From contig NC_072793.1 in the NCBI RefSeq assembly GCF_028583425.1, positions 65,601,028 through 65,665,027 of the forward strand: DNA of 64,000 nt. Reading direction: 5' to 3'. The position numbers were made by a program, and so were the translations under genes. The DNA is from Eublepharis macularius (taxonomy: Eukaryota > Chordata > Lepidosauria > Squamata > Eublepharidae). The notes beneath the pieces are model-generated. The model was not told where the DNA came from and searched no databases. It saw only the letters and a list, made by a program, of their open reading frames with translations. Of this stretch, positions 11,488 to 21,910 are shown one piece after another (positions within the stretch are counted from its first letter, which is position 1; every line of letters begins with the position of its first letter).

Positions 11488-12422
11488 TGTCCGGGGTCTG
11501 AGCCTCAGCCCCCAGCCTTGCCGGGAGGAGGCAAGGGGAGGCAGCCGGGACACAGCTGCCCTGCCGCCCCGGCCAGAACCTGCCTACACCAGGGGGAAGG
11601 GGCAAAAGGCCAAAGCCTCAGAGGGCTGGAAGGGGCAGTGAGAGACCAGCTAGTCCCACCCTTCAGGGGGAGGATAGGGGGCTAAACAGACCAGAGGGAA
11701 AGGGCAAAGGCAGGGGTAATAGGGATCCAGCAGCGGCCCAAACAGAGCCCTTACCAGCCAAAGGGGAGAAGCAGCCACAACAGCCCAGAACCACGCCCCA
11801 GATAGAGGACAGTAACCTGGCTCATGAGATGCTAAGAGCCAAGCCCCTCCAGGGGGAGCTACTGGAGGCACTCTGTGGGAAGAGCTGGACAGCCAGCCAA
11901 GGGGCCACAGCTGGGCCTGCCTTCAGCAATCAGCTCAGCCAGAGAGGCCTGGCAGCCAGCCAACAAGACACAGCTGTTGCTGACCCAGGCTGCCCAGCCA
12001 GCTACCCCAGCTGCAGCAGCTTGAGACATCCCAGGCCAATTCTGGGAGGCCAAGGAGGGGTGTGGCCTGGCAGGCAGGGCCTGCAAGGAGGGCAGGGCAG
12101 TGAAAGGAAGCCCTATAAAGGTTGGCTGGGAAGAGCTCTGAGGTGGTGGGTTTGAGGAGGAGTGATGGCGTGGAGTTGGAGTAGAGCAGTGCGAGAGCAG
12201 AGGCTTGGAGGAGAGTTATTGGAGGAAGGAATGGCGGAGATTGCAGAGGGTGAGCAGGCCAGGTTGAGCAGGCCAGTGAGTGGACTGAGAGGGAGTCTAG
12301 GTGAGGTATACTGCCCCTCCTTCCACAGAGCAGGGTCCTGCGGCATCCCTGGCACCCCTCTGATGTCAGGGCAGGCCTGTCAGACGCCCCCGCCCAGCGG
12401 CAGCGAAGGCGAGTGCTGACCA
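11488..12422 (+). mobile_element. Probable solo LTR (935 bp)
   Basis: A GC-rich block unlike its AT-rich surroundings starts TGTCCGGGG and ends GCTGACCA, the TG...CA of an LTR. It is flanked by 4-bp direct repeats CCTT (11484-11487 and 12423-12426). A TATA-like 'ccctataaagg' at 12111-12121 suggests the promoter and a + orientation. I see no second LTR, primer-binding site or gag/pol nearby, so it is most likely a solo LTR left by recombination. Whether it is Gypsy-type or from an endogenous retrovirus cannot be told from the sequence. No obvious AATAAA lies after the TATA box. Confidence 0.55.
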
Positions 12423-12460
12423 CCTTCAGTTTGACCATGAAATGCTGTTGAGCTGAACAA

Positions 12461-12622
12461 AATGTTCATCATCAGTCTTCCTGTGCAGTCCCGCTGATTT
12501 GGAGGTTTTCTTAGCAGAAAATCCACTAGGGGCGCCCTCGCCTCCACGAACTTTTCCCACCAAAACCAGCCCCTAGGGAGGAGGGGCGGCCAGTGCTACC
12601 CTCAGTTCCTCTTTTGCCGCCA
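12461..12622 (+). repeat. DIRS left inverted terminal repeat
   Basis: The blocks 'gttcatcatcagtcttcc', 'ggaggtttt', 'gaaaatccacta', 'accagcccctagggagg' and 'ctaccctcag' occur in reverse complement and reverse order in 21686-21890. DIRS copy A has the same repeat at 490-700. Confidence 0.8.
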
Positions 12623-12789
12623 TTGAGAGAGGTTCTAGTTACTTGATGGAAGAGAAGTAGCATTCCTTCTTGTCTGCAAGCACTGTTCGGTAAGAAAAGA
12701 AATGTAAGACAAAGCCCTTTGTAAGTGCTGCACGAAGATGGGCATTCTCTTTGTTTAATGTGTTTGGGGGAGTTGCATAATATGCAGTC

Positions 12790-14918
12790 ATGCAAACACT
12801 GCTTGAATTTCACCTCCAAAGCCCGAGCGGAGAGGTTGGGCTGCTTGAAGGTATCCCTATGACAGAGAGCTCTGGAGGCAGAGGAGCAGCCAGAAAAGGC
12901 AAAAAAGCCAGCTGCACTATGATGTCAGAGCTGAAAGATTCATCGACTCCAAGACCCCCCTCGACTCCGAGACCCAGTACATCGGGCTCAAAAACACCAC
13001 AGAGCCAATCACCATTGGTCTTGCATGAGATTGCCAGTCTATCAGATCCAACTCGATCAGGCTTGAAGACCCCTCAGAGCTGGGAACCATTAATGTCACT
13101 CGAGGTGACCAGATTCCTGGAACCAATTCGAGTTCATCAGATGATTCCAGGACTGAGATCCCCCACACGATCAGATCCGACAACTGGGATCCGGCGATTC
13201 AAGTTGAGAGAGTCTATATATCAGCCTCAGTGCCTGGACAAATGGAACTGAGCACTGATCCTGTCTTGGAACCCGAGCCACCAAGGAAATGGACAGAAAA
13301 GACTAAATGTTTGTCCACACAGGAACCAACAAGAGTGTCCCCTAGAAGAGAATGGGTAGAGCAAGACGTTCTGGTAATTGACCCACCACCTACCCTTTTA
13401 GGCTGATTGAAGTCTCCTTCAATACGCTTCAGGTCCACTTGTCAGTGGAGGAAGGTGAACTTCCCCGCAGAAGGCAATGCTCCTATTGCTCTCCTAGAGG
13501 GGAACGATACTACTCTCGGGGTAAAGAAGAGTGGTATCACAGAGAACCGACTTGCTATGACATAGACACAGGGAAGACTTTCTTTACAGATGTGATGACT
13601 AGGGCTTCATCGCCAGCATCCTTGGGAAGATGACACTCGTTCTCAAGCTCGAGAATGGCTTTCCAACTGTCAGAGCCTGATGTAGAGCTGGATCCCTATC
13701 AGGAAAAGAATAGCCCTAGTCCACCTTCTGAGCTATCCCCTGACAAGACGATGGGAGAGATGGGAGAGGTCTCTCCCATGGAAGGCTTTTGCTCTTACAT
13801 GGAGCAGTTGTTGAGAATGGCCAGGGCATTAGAGATTGACATATCATCGGCTGAGCCCAAGCCAAAAGATAAAATATTACAGCATTTATATTTGGATTCC
13901 ACCTCCAGCATGGCCTTCCCTGTTATAGATGGGCTTGTGGACATTATGAGCACTATGAACCTAAAGCCTGCTTCCACACCTTCTACCACCAAGAAGGCAG
14001 AGAGCATATACAAGATAAAGGATGACGTATGTCCGCACCTGTCAGTCCACCCACCTTCCTCCTCATTAGTCACAGAGGAAATGCAATCACAGCAACAGCA
14101 GGGTGCTCACTCAACACCATCCAACAAGGAGGGGAGGAAATTGGATGCATTGGGGAGGAAGATCTACTCTATGTGGCAATGATGGGGGCTTACCAGCTTT
14201 TCTAGTGGAGCAAAGCTGCAGCCTTCCACACGAAGTTGCCAGAGGATCAGAGATCCCTAATAAAAGTTATCTATGAGGAGGCTATTAGACTGGCAAAACA
14301 CCAAAGCAATGCCAGCCAAAATGAGAGCCAGTTTGGTGTAGTGGTTGAGAGTGCGGGACTGTAATCTGGAGAGCTGGGTTTGATTCCCCACTCCTCCACT
14401 TGTAGCCAGCTGGGTGACCTTAGGTGTCTCACAGCTTCTAGGAGCTCTCTCAGCCCCACCCGCCTCACAGGATGTTTGTTGTGGGAATAATAATAACATA
14501 CTTTGTAAACCTCTCTGAGTGGGTGTTAAGTCGCCCTGAAGGGTGGTATACAAATCTAATGTTATTATTAATGTTATTAAATGTCACTGATACCTCGGCA
14601 AGGACCATGGCCTCAGCGGTCATCCTAAGAAGACATGCGTGGTTAAGGGCCACTGCACTTCCTACGGAGAGAAGGAATAAGGTGGAAGATCTCCCTTTTG
14701 AAGGGAGGACCCTGATTTCTGAAAAAACAGATGAGTACTTGTCCCAAAAGAGAAAAGAGGCTGACAGTGCATTCCTATGGGATTCTGCAACCGACCCAGC
14801 AAGGACAGGGAAGGAATTGATTCAAACAGTCACAGTACAGGGGAAGATATTACTGTTTTCAACCCTATCAGGGGTACCAGTATTCTCCACAGCGCTCTTA
14901 TCAGAGTATGCAGGGTAA
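12790..14918 (+). pseudogene. DIRS gag-like ORF1 (broken)
   Basis: Open pieces at 12790-13251, 13439-13633, 13655-14182 and 14472-14918 lie in three different frames. The first is rich in Ser, Thr and Pro. The third starts MAFQLSEPD and contains YMEQLLRMARALEI. The last continues after a SINE insertion with ASAVILRRHAWLRA and DEYLSQKRKEAD. These match the gag-like remnants of copy A. Frameshifts and stops between pieces, plus the SINE, inactivate it. The role is inferred from position: the first ORF of DIRS elements is gag-like. Confidence 0.65.
14323..14578 (+). mobile_element. tRNA-derived SINE inserted in the DIRS gag region
   Basis: The SINE starts AGAGCCAGTTTGGTGTAGTGG (A box), has GGTTTGATTCCCC (B box), a middle with 'agccccacccgcctcacagg', and a 3' part 'taaacctctctgagtgggtgttaag...ctgaagggtggtatacaaat' ending in a TTATT-rich tail. 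Short direct repeats AAATG (318-322 and 579-583 of 14 kb) flank it. The DIRS frame resumes immediately after it, so it inserted into an existing DIRS copy. The same family occurs at 48500-48713 and, reversed, at 56575-56780. Confidence 0.8.
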
Positions 14919-15078
14919 CTTTCCAAGGCGGAAGCAGGCCCACAGATCGAGGCAGGGGTTGCAACCCCACCATTCTAAAGATCAGCCGCAGAATCAAAAG
15001 CAGTTCTGACTAGTACAGGGGCCAAAACCCATTTTCGGGGGAAAGCTGCATGATTATTACTCTATTTGGTGTGGAATT

Positions 15079-16554
15079 ATGTCAGATGTTTGGGTTCTTA
15101 AGATTGTTCACAGCAGTCATAAAGTTGAGTTTGAAAGTTCCTCTTGTCTAGGTCTTCCTACTTTCTCCGCTTCTCAGGATTGCCCTGAACTAGGAATTGA
15201 GCTCAAAGCACTGGTGGATAAGGGTGTTGTACAACAGGTGCCCAAAGGGGAAGCAAGACTAGGCTTCTATTCTAGATTGTTTATGATAGACAAAAAAGAT
15301 GGGGGACACAGACCCATTTTGGACCTGCACATAAATTCCATATGACCACCTTACATACGGTCATGACATTGATTACACCGGATTGTTGGTTCGCTGTTTT
15401 GGACCTTAAAGATGCATATTTTCACATCTTCATCCATCCTACGCATAGAAAATTCCTAAGGTTCGCTTTTGACAAGAAGGTGTATCAATATCATGTCCTG
15501 CCTTTTGGACTCTCTACAGCACCCTACGTCTTCACTAAATGCATGGTGGTGGTCATTACATACCTGAGGACACAAAATTGTTGCATTTATCCCTATCTTG
15601 ATGACTGGCTGATTACTGGCCAGTCAGAGGAGGATGTTCACAGACAGGTTCAGGTGACCCTGAACACGTGTCTCCAGTTAGGTTTGTTTGTGAACCAGAA
15701 AAAAAATCCAAATTAACACCAGCAAGGGAAGTACAATTTATAGAGGCAATCTTTAATGGCGTATAAGATAAGAAGGCAGATAAGGCCTTCTTATCTGCAG
15801 AAAGGGTGAAGAAAAGAAGAGGGTTGATTAGAAACTTTCAAAGACAGCAAGAAAGATCCAAACTTTTTTGAGGTTCATGGCTTCAACCACAGCAGTGGTC
15901 CCTTTCACTAGGGTAAAAATTAGAGAGTTACAACTGTGGTTCATATCCGTATTCCATAGTGAAAAGGACTCACAGGACGAGAAATTCAATGTTTCTGGAG
16001 AGATTGTAAAGTCATTATGCAGGTGGCTATCAGAAGCACACCTATTGAAGGGGGTTCATTTTGGACACATGGCAATGGTGGTGTCCATCACTACAGATGC
16101 CTCCAGCTTAGGATGGGGGGCACACTGCAGAGACTTGTTCACTGATGGAACATGGGATGAAACTGAGAGGGAATCCCACATTAACTTACTTGAGTTAAAA
16201 GCCATCTGTTATGCCTTAATTTCATTTGCAGATGCGGTAAGAGGGAAGTCTGTCCTTATCTTCACAGACAACTCAACCACAATGTTTTACATCAACAAGC
16301 AGGGAGGCGCTGTTTCTGAGACCCTGTGTAGAGAAGCCATGGCAATTTGGAACTGGGCAAAAGAGCATGCAGGAGGGTTGCAGGCAGTGCACATCCCAGG
16401 GATAGACAATACAATAGCGGACCGTCTCAGCAGGTTGGGAGACGAATTACATGAATGGTCTATAAAGGATTGTTACTTAGAACTTATCTTTCACAGGTGG
16501 GGGCTTCCTGATATAGACCTGTTTGCATCAAGACAAAACCAGAAGGTCAGTTAG
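15079..16554 (+). pseudogene. DIRS reverse transcriptase / RNase H (frameshifted)
   Basis: The RT begins near 15160. It has GFYSRLFMIDKKDGGHRPIL, then after a frameshift at about 15340 the blocks FAVLDLKDAYFHIFIHPTHR, LPFGLSTAPYVFTK and YPYLDDWLI, where LDD is the catalytic box in DIRS/LTR-type RTs. A second frameshift lies at the A-run near 15705, followed by an in-frame stop near 15762 and another near 15868. RNase H follows at 15868-16554 with TTDASSLGWGAH (first Asp), ELKAICYAL (Glu), FTDNSTTMFYIN (Asp) and HIPGIDNTIADRLSR (His/Asp). It ends near DIDLFASRQNQK. In an active element it would copy RNA into DNA; this copy cannot make one protein. Confidence 0.88.
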
Positions 16555-16668
16555 TTTTGTTCCAGAGGAGGCCAAGGTCTGGGTTCTCTAGGAGATGCTT
16601 TCCAGATTCACTGGTCAGGTCAATTCTATTACCTGTAACCGCCAATTTAGTTACTAGCCAAAGTAGTC

Positions 16669-16684
16669 AGAAAACTACAGACAG
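16669..16684 (+). repeat. Target-site duplication of the nested L1 (left)
   Basis: The 16-bp sequence agaaaactacagacag is repeated exactly at 20294-20309, after the L1 poly-A. The first two bases could match by chance with the poly-A junction, so the duplication is 14-16 bp. Removing 16685-20309 restores a continuous DIRS sequence. Confidence 0.92.
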
Positions 16685-19563
16685 TGGACTTAAATGGTAG
16701 AGCCAGGAAAAAGAAAGAAGAGAAGAGACAAGAGATCGAGGAGAAAATAAAAGCCAAAGAAATACAGTTAAAAAAGAGACCAGGGAAAAAGAAACTATAT
16801 CAGGATATCAAAATACTTCAAGAACAGCTGACAGCAATGAATAATAAAGAATTGGAGTGGAACCTTAAAAGACTCAATCAGAAAATGTTTGAAGGTGCAA
16901 ATAAACCTGGGAAGTATTTGGCATGGCAATTGAAAAAGAGAAGGGAAAGGAAAATAATAAATAAAATTTGTGAAGATAATAAAACGTATTTGGAACAGAC
17001 TACCATTAGTAGAGCCTTTTACAAATTTTACGCTAAGTTGTATAACAAGAAAGAGGTAAACAAAGAATCAATAGCGACATATTTGGAGAAAGTGAAACTC
17101 CCAGTAATTTCGGAAGCTTGGAGAAATAGACTGAACAATGAAGTAACGGATGAGGAATTAAGCAAGGCAATACAATCTGCAAATCTGGGAAAGGCGCCAG
17201 GGCCAGACGGACTTACAGCTAAATTTTATAAGGTAATGGCCAACGAACTGGCACCATTCCTAAAAGAGGTGATCAATGGAGTTTTAAAGGATCAACGGAT
17301 TCCAGATACCTGGAATGAAGCGAATATATCATTGATCCCCAAAGAGGGCCAAGACTTGACTAATGTGAAAAACTACAGACCTATATCGTTACTTAACAAT
17401 GACTACAAAATTTTTGCGAAGATACTGGCGGAGAGACTGAAGGGGTGGCTTTCGGAAGTTATTGAGGAGGAACAAGCAGGCTTTTTGCCAGACAGACAAA
17501 TTAGAGACAATTTAAGGACAGTGATCAATGCTATTGAATATTATGATAAGCGTTGTGATAAAGAGGTTGGTTTCTTCTTTGTTGATGCTGAAAAAGCATT
17601 TGACAATTTAAACTGGGACTTTATGTTTGCCACCATGGAAAAGCTACAAATGGGAGAAAGATTCATTAGAGCAATTAAGGAAATTTACAGAGACCAGAAT
17701 GCAGCAATTGTGGTGAATGATGAGGTTACTAAGAAATTGATAATAAGCAAAGGAACAAGACAAGGTTGCCCGTTGTCTCCGCTGTTGTTCATTTTGGTAT
17801 TGGAGATCCTGATGATACAAATACGACAAGATGAAGAAATTAGTGGAATAAAAATAAAGGACTATTCTTATAAGGTCAGAGCATTTGCGGACGATATAAT
17901 GTTAATTGTAGAGGACCCAATGGAGAACATGCCAAAAGTGATAGATAAGATCAAGGAGTTTGGAGATTTGGCAGGTTTTTTTATTAACAAAAAGAAGTCA
18001 AAGATATTATGCAAAAACATGACTAAGCAAAAACAACAATTGCTAATGGAAATAACGGATTGTGAAGTAACAAGTAAGGTGAAATACTTGGGAATTGAAC
18101 TGACTGCAAAGAACATAGACTTATTTAAAAATAACTATGAAAAATTATGGACTCAGATAGAGCGAGATCTGATTAAATGGAATAGATTGAACTTGTCATG
18201 GTTGGGAAGGATTGCAGCAGTTAAGATGAATGTGTTACCAAGAGTAATGTTTTTGCTACAGACAATACCAATCATCAGGGACACCAAGCAGTTTGAAAAA
18301 TGGCAGAGGAAAATATCAGACTTTGTTTGGGCAGGCAAGAAGCCTCGAGTGAAAATGAAAGTCTTACAAGATGCAAAAGAAAGAGGCGGAATGCAACTGC
18401 CCAACCTAAGACTTTATCATGATGCAATCTGCCTAGTGTGGCTGAAAGACTGGATGATGCTGAAAAATAAGAAACTATTGGCCCTAGAGGGATATAAAAA
18501 GATATTTGGATGGCACGCATACCTATGGCATGACAAAGTAAAAGCGAACTCGATGTTCCTGCACCATTATATACGGAGAAGTCTATATGCAACTTGGAAG
18601 AAGTACAGAGCCTATCTACAAGAAGGAATCCCCTTGTGGGTGGTTCCATATGAGGTGATAGATCCGAGAGCTGTCGATACTGAGCAACAATGTTTAACTT
18701 ACAAGGAGATAACCCGAATAGAATCAGCTAAACTTAAAATAAAGACTCAGGAAGAGCTATCACCTAATTACGACTGGTTTCAGTATAGACAGATCAAAGA
18801 TCTCTATAACTCGGACTCTGTAAAGGGAGGTATACGAACAGAGAATTCGGAACTAGAGCAGACGCTTTTAAAAGATGACAAGAAGGGAATATCTAAGGTA
18901 TACCAAGTATTGTTGAAATGGTATACTGAAGATGAAACAGTTAAAGTACAAATGGTGAAGTGGGCCATAAATTTTAACAAAGAAATAACAATGGAGGCAT
19001 GGGAATACTTGTGGAAGACCACAATGAAGATTACGACGTGCACTAGTATCAAAGAGAACATTTACAAAATGATTTACCGTTGGTACATGACACCAAAGAA
19101 GATTGCGCTAGGGAATTTGAATGCTTCTAACAAATGCTGGAAATGTAAAAAACATGAGGGTTCCCTCTATCATATGTGGTGGACGTGTGAGGTAGCTAGG
19201 CAGTACTGGGGGGAAATAATAAGAGTAATAAGTGAGATTTTACAATTTCAAATTAATAAGAACCCAGAACTCCTGCTACTAAACTTGGGAATGGAGGGCA
19301 TTCCAGCTCATCACAGGACATTGTTATTTTATATGACAGCAGCAGCTAGACTTTTGTATGCGCAAAAATGGAAAGTACAAGAAGTGCCAACTATTGAAGA
19401 CTGGATCTACAAATTGCTGTATATGGCAGAAATGGACAAAATGACAAGAAAACTGAGAAACCTTGACCCAGGACAGTTTAACACAGACTGGGAGAAGCTG
19501 AAACAATATCTGGTGAAGAAATGGGAGGTGGGAGGAGAACTGTGGCAGTTTGAGAACTATTGA
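16685..19563 (+). CDS. L1 ORF2 protein, N-terminally truncated (about 959 codons open)
   Basis: The frame is open from the truncation point to TGA at 19561-19563 without a stop. Visible RT motifs in order are KAPGPDGLTAKFYK (about residue 168), KNYRPISLLNNDYKIFAKIL (about 235), EQAGFLPDRQIRDNL (about 262), FFFVDAEKAFDNLNWDF (about 300), GTRQGCPLSPLLFILVLEIL (about 357) and the catalytic FADDIMLI (about 402). Near the C-terminus a Cys/His cluster, CWKCKKHEGSLYHMWWTC, is the usual L1 zinc-knuckle-like motif. The apurinic-endonuclease domain (about 240 residues) is absent, so no autonomous retrotransposition is expected. No own start codon or promoter remains, and the host annotation should treat it as transposon sequence. 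Confidence 0.93.
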
Positions 19564-20267
19564 AGTACAATAAAATGCAGAGGGGGGTGACTTTACCGGG
19601 GGGGAGAAGAGGTAAACGTGAATCTCTAAGCAGTTATGTTATTAGATTGATATATATAGAATAACAAATAGAATATTGATAGAAAATAACTAACCATAAG
19701 GGTTAACTATAAGGACTGACTAACTAATAATATTTTCTTTCTGGTAAGATTTGTATAATGTACCAAACTGAATATGTTTATCTGAAGATATATATGAGTC
19801 AAATTGATTGACATCATATGATGACAGTTATATAGATTTACTATTGAAGGGGAATAGAAATACTAATGTAATCAAATATAACTAAAACAGAAAGAAGAAG
19901 ATAGAATGAGTAACACATAGAGTATAAGTCAAATTGCTTGATTTATATGAATGTATGGTTTATATGGTTTATGATCTATAGAAATATTTGAAATTGGAAT
20001 TATGAAAAATGGGATAAATTGTCTATCCAATATGGAAATAAGGACTCATAGTTAGGGCACAGAGTATTAAAAATAGTTAAAGAAGTATTGCTTAGAATAA
20101 AGGGAGAATATACATTTGTTAGATAGAGGAATTTAAAAGGAGTAAGGGAAAAGGGACAAAGGGTTGGAAAACTGTTGGAAGTCAACAAAAAGGGGGGGAA
20201 AGGGAGGGGGTTAGAAACTGGAAAATGGGAGAATTGATTGTAATGTGAAAATAATTGATCCTAACCC

Positions 20268-20273
20268 AATAAA
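20268..20273 (+). promoter_or_regulatory. L1 polyadenylation signal
   Basis: AATAAA lies about 12 bases before the A-run that ends the L1 at 20282-20293. This is the normal spacing for the 3' end of an L1 transcript. Confidence 0.75.
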
Positions 20274-20293
20274 ATTTTTTCAAAAAAAAAAAA

Positions 20294-20309
20294 AGAAAAC
20301 TACAGACAG
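20294..20309 (+). repeat. Target-site duplication of the nested L1 (right)
   Basis: An exact repeat of 16669-16684. DIRS coding sequence resumes after it. Confidence 0.92.
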
Positions 20310-20319
20310 ACGGTACACG

Positions 20320-21506
20320 GGCAATTGTGATAGCACCCTACTGGCTGGGACAGCCCTGGTTCCACGGGTTGATGCGACTACAGAATCAACTACTCCACTT
20401 ACCCAAGGGACCAGATCTCCTATCCTGGAGAGGAACACTACATCACGACATATTGAGACTCAAACTGACAGCTTGGCTAATAGGGCCAGCAAAACACTCA
20501 CTGAGGGAGTAGTTCAGGTTATCCTAAATGCCAGAAGATTGTCTGCTAGGCAAGCCTATCAACTCAAATGGGAAACATTCAGGTCATGGGTACAAAGAGC
20601 TTAAGCGCCACTGACTGTACCTTAGCCACTGTACTGGAATTTTTACTGGACCTTAAACAGAAAGGTTTGTCCAACTCTTCGATTAAGGTGTATCTGGCCA
20701 TAATCTCGGCGTTGCATGAACTGTTTGATAATAAGATGGTTTTTTCCCATTATACATTCAAAATATTTTTGAAGGATTTAAATAACATGTTTTCTCCGAC
20801 CAGGAAAGTAGTGCCTAAATGGTCACTACAATTAGTTATGACAAAGTTGATAGCAAAGCCTTTTGAGCCTTTAGCAACGTGCCATCTGAGATTGCTGTCA
20901 ATGAAGGTGACACTACTAGTGGCAATCACGTCAGCAAGGAGAGTTAGTGAGTTTGCTGTGTTGAGTGTGGAGTCACCTTTCCTAAAAATTCACCTGGAAA
21001 AGGTGGTGTTGAGAACGAAGTTGAACTTCTTACCGAAGGTTGTTTCTAAGTTCCATGTATCCCCAGAAATTGTATTACCTGTTTTCTTTCGCAAACTTGT
21101 GAACAAGGTGGAAAGGGCCTTACACACACTTGGTGTTAGGAGAGCAATTCTGTTCTATTTGGACCTCATCAAGAGCTTTAGAAACGATTCACAGCTTTTT
21201 TTTTTTTTTTACGGGCCTAACAAAGGGGGAAAAGCTAGTGCTCAGACTGTAGCGAGATGGGTGGTACAGGCAATCAAACTGTGCTATGAGAATGCTAGCT
21301 TACCTTATCCCATAGACGTACATGCACATTCCACAAGGTTGCAAGCATCGTCAGTGGCACTACTTAGAGGAGTCCCGATCCAGGACATCTGCAGGGCCGC
21401 AACTTGGTTGTCGGCTGACACATTTGTCAAGCACTACACTTTAGATGTCCTCGACAGGAGAGAGGCAGCAGTGGGGACAGTGGTTCTTCAGTCGATCTTC
21501 TTGTAA
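20320..21506 (+). pseudogene. DIRS tyrosine recombinase (nearly intact, N-terminal frameshift)
   Basis: The upstream part (20320-20604, ending RQAYQLKWETFRSWVQRA then stop) and the main frame (20568-21506) overlap in different frames, so a frameshift near 20600 splits the N-terminal core-binding domain. The catalytic domain shows the tyrosine-recombinase set: ITSARRVSEFAVL (first Arg), HAHSTRLQASS (His-x-x-Arg) and ATWLSADTFVKHYTLDV (Trp and nucleophile Tyr). DIRS elements use this enzyme in place of an integrase to insert circular DNA. A run of 12-13 T near 21198 codes for several Phe residues and is a likely slippage site. Apart from the frameshift the frame is open, so this part is fairly young. 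Confidence 0.87.
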
Positions 21507-21547
21507 TATAAGGCAAGTGCCACCACCCAGGTAAATAGTTTGTCAAT

Positions 21548-21645
21548 CTCCCATGTGGGACTGCACAGAAGACCGACGATGAAAAACAGTGTTGCACTTA
21601 CCTGTAACTGTTGTTCATCGAGTTCTTCCGTGCAGGCACACACAC
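21548..21645. repeat. DIRS internal complementary region
   Basis: The left half (21548-21582, 'gggactgcacagaagaccg') is complementary to the left terminal repeat. The right half (21587-21645, 'gttgcacttacctgtaactg') is complementary to the far right end at 21855-21910. In the DIRS model this region templates joining of the two ends into a circle. Confidence 0.8.
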
Positions 21646-21685
21646 CCTCCCTCCTTCCCCACGAATGCTTTTTACTTACCTGGAG

Positions 21686-21910
21686 AGTACAGCAGTGAAA
21701 GAGGACTGAGGGTAGCAAGGGATGTCCTGCCTCCCTAGGGGCTGGTTTCCGCGGGGAAAAAGGCTGCTCATGCACAGTGAGAGGTGAGGACGCCCATAGT
21801 GGATTTTCAGCTAAAAGAACCTCCGAATCGGCAGGCCTGCATGTGCGCAGTCCCATGTGTGCCTGCATGGAAGACCTCGATGAACAACAGTTACAGGTAA
21901 GTGCAACACT
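21686..21910 (+). repeat. DIRS right inverted terminal repeat
   Basis: Reverse complement of the left repeat (12461-12622), plus an outer extension ending 'caggtaagtgcaacact' that pairs with the internal complementary region about 270 bp upstream. The short frames here are not genes. Confidence 0.8.

Larger units (their letters stand above)
16685..20293 (+). mobile_element. 5'-truncated L1 LINE (3.6 kb) inside DIRS copy B
   Basis: A 3609-bp insertion contains most of ORF2, a 3' UTR with a G-rich polypurine tract (about 20190-20213, typical of L1), an AATAAA at 20268-20273 and a poly-A of about 13 bases. It is flanked by a 14-16 bp target duplication. The 5' UTR, ORF1 and the endonuclease part of ORF2 are missing, as usual after incomplete target-primed reverse transcription. 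The target starts AAAAC, so the nicked strand reads TTTT/CT, close to the L1 endonuclease preference. The uninterrupted ORF2 suggests a recent insertion. Confidence 0.93.
12461..21910 (+). mobile_element. DIRS-type tyrosine-recombinase retrotransposon copy B, with nested SINE and L1
   Basis: The architecture is that of DIRS elements. A left inverted terminal repeat (about 12461-12622) is followed by gag-like frames, RT and RNase H, a tyrosine recombinase, an internal complementary region (21548-21645) and a right inverted repeat (about 21686-21910). The inner block at 21548-21582 is the reverse complement of the left end, and 21587-21645 is the reverse complement of the far right end, which is the hallmark ICR arrangement. 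No target duplication is expected or seen. The coding frames carry several frameshifts, and the element is interrupted by a SINE (14323-14578) and an L1 (16685-20293), so this copy is dead. It sits in the sense orientation in the last LARS1 intron, about 38 bp after the solo LTR. Confidence 0.88.

Noticed and set aside
11476..12438. Frames of up to 167 codons on both strands
   Set aside because: GC-rich LTR-like sequence with overlapping open frames on both strands and no recognisable protein motif.
12461..21910. Possible endogenous retrovirus or Gypsy element for the RT/RNase H region
   Set aside because: No LTRs, protease or DDE integrase; a tyrosine recombinase with inverted termini and an internal complementary region identifies DIRS.
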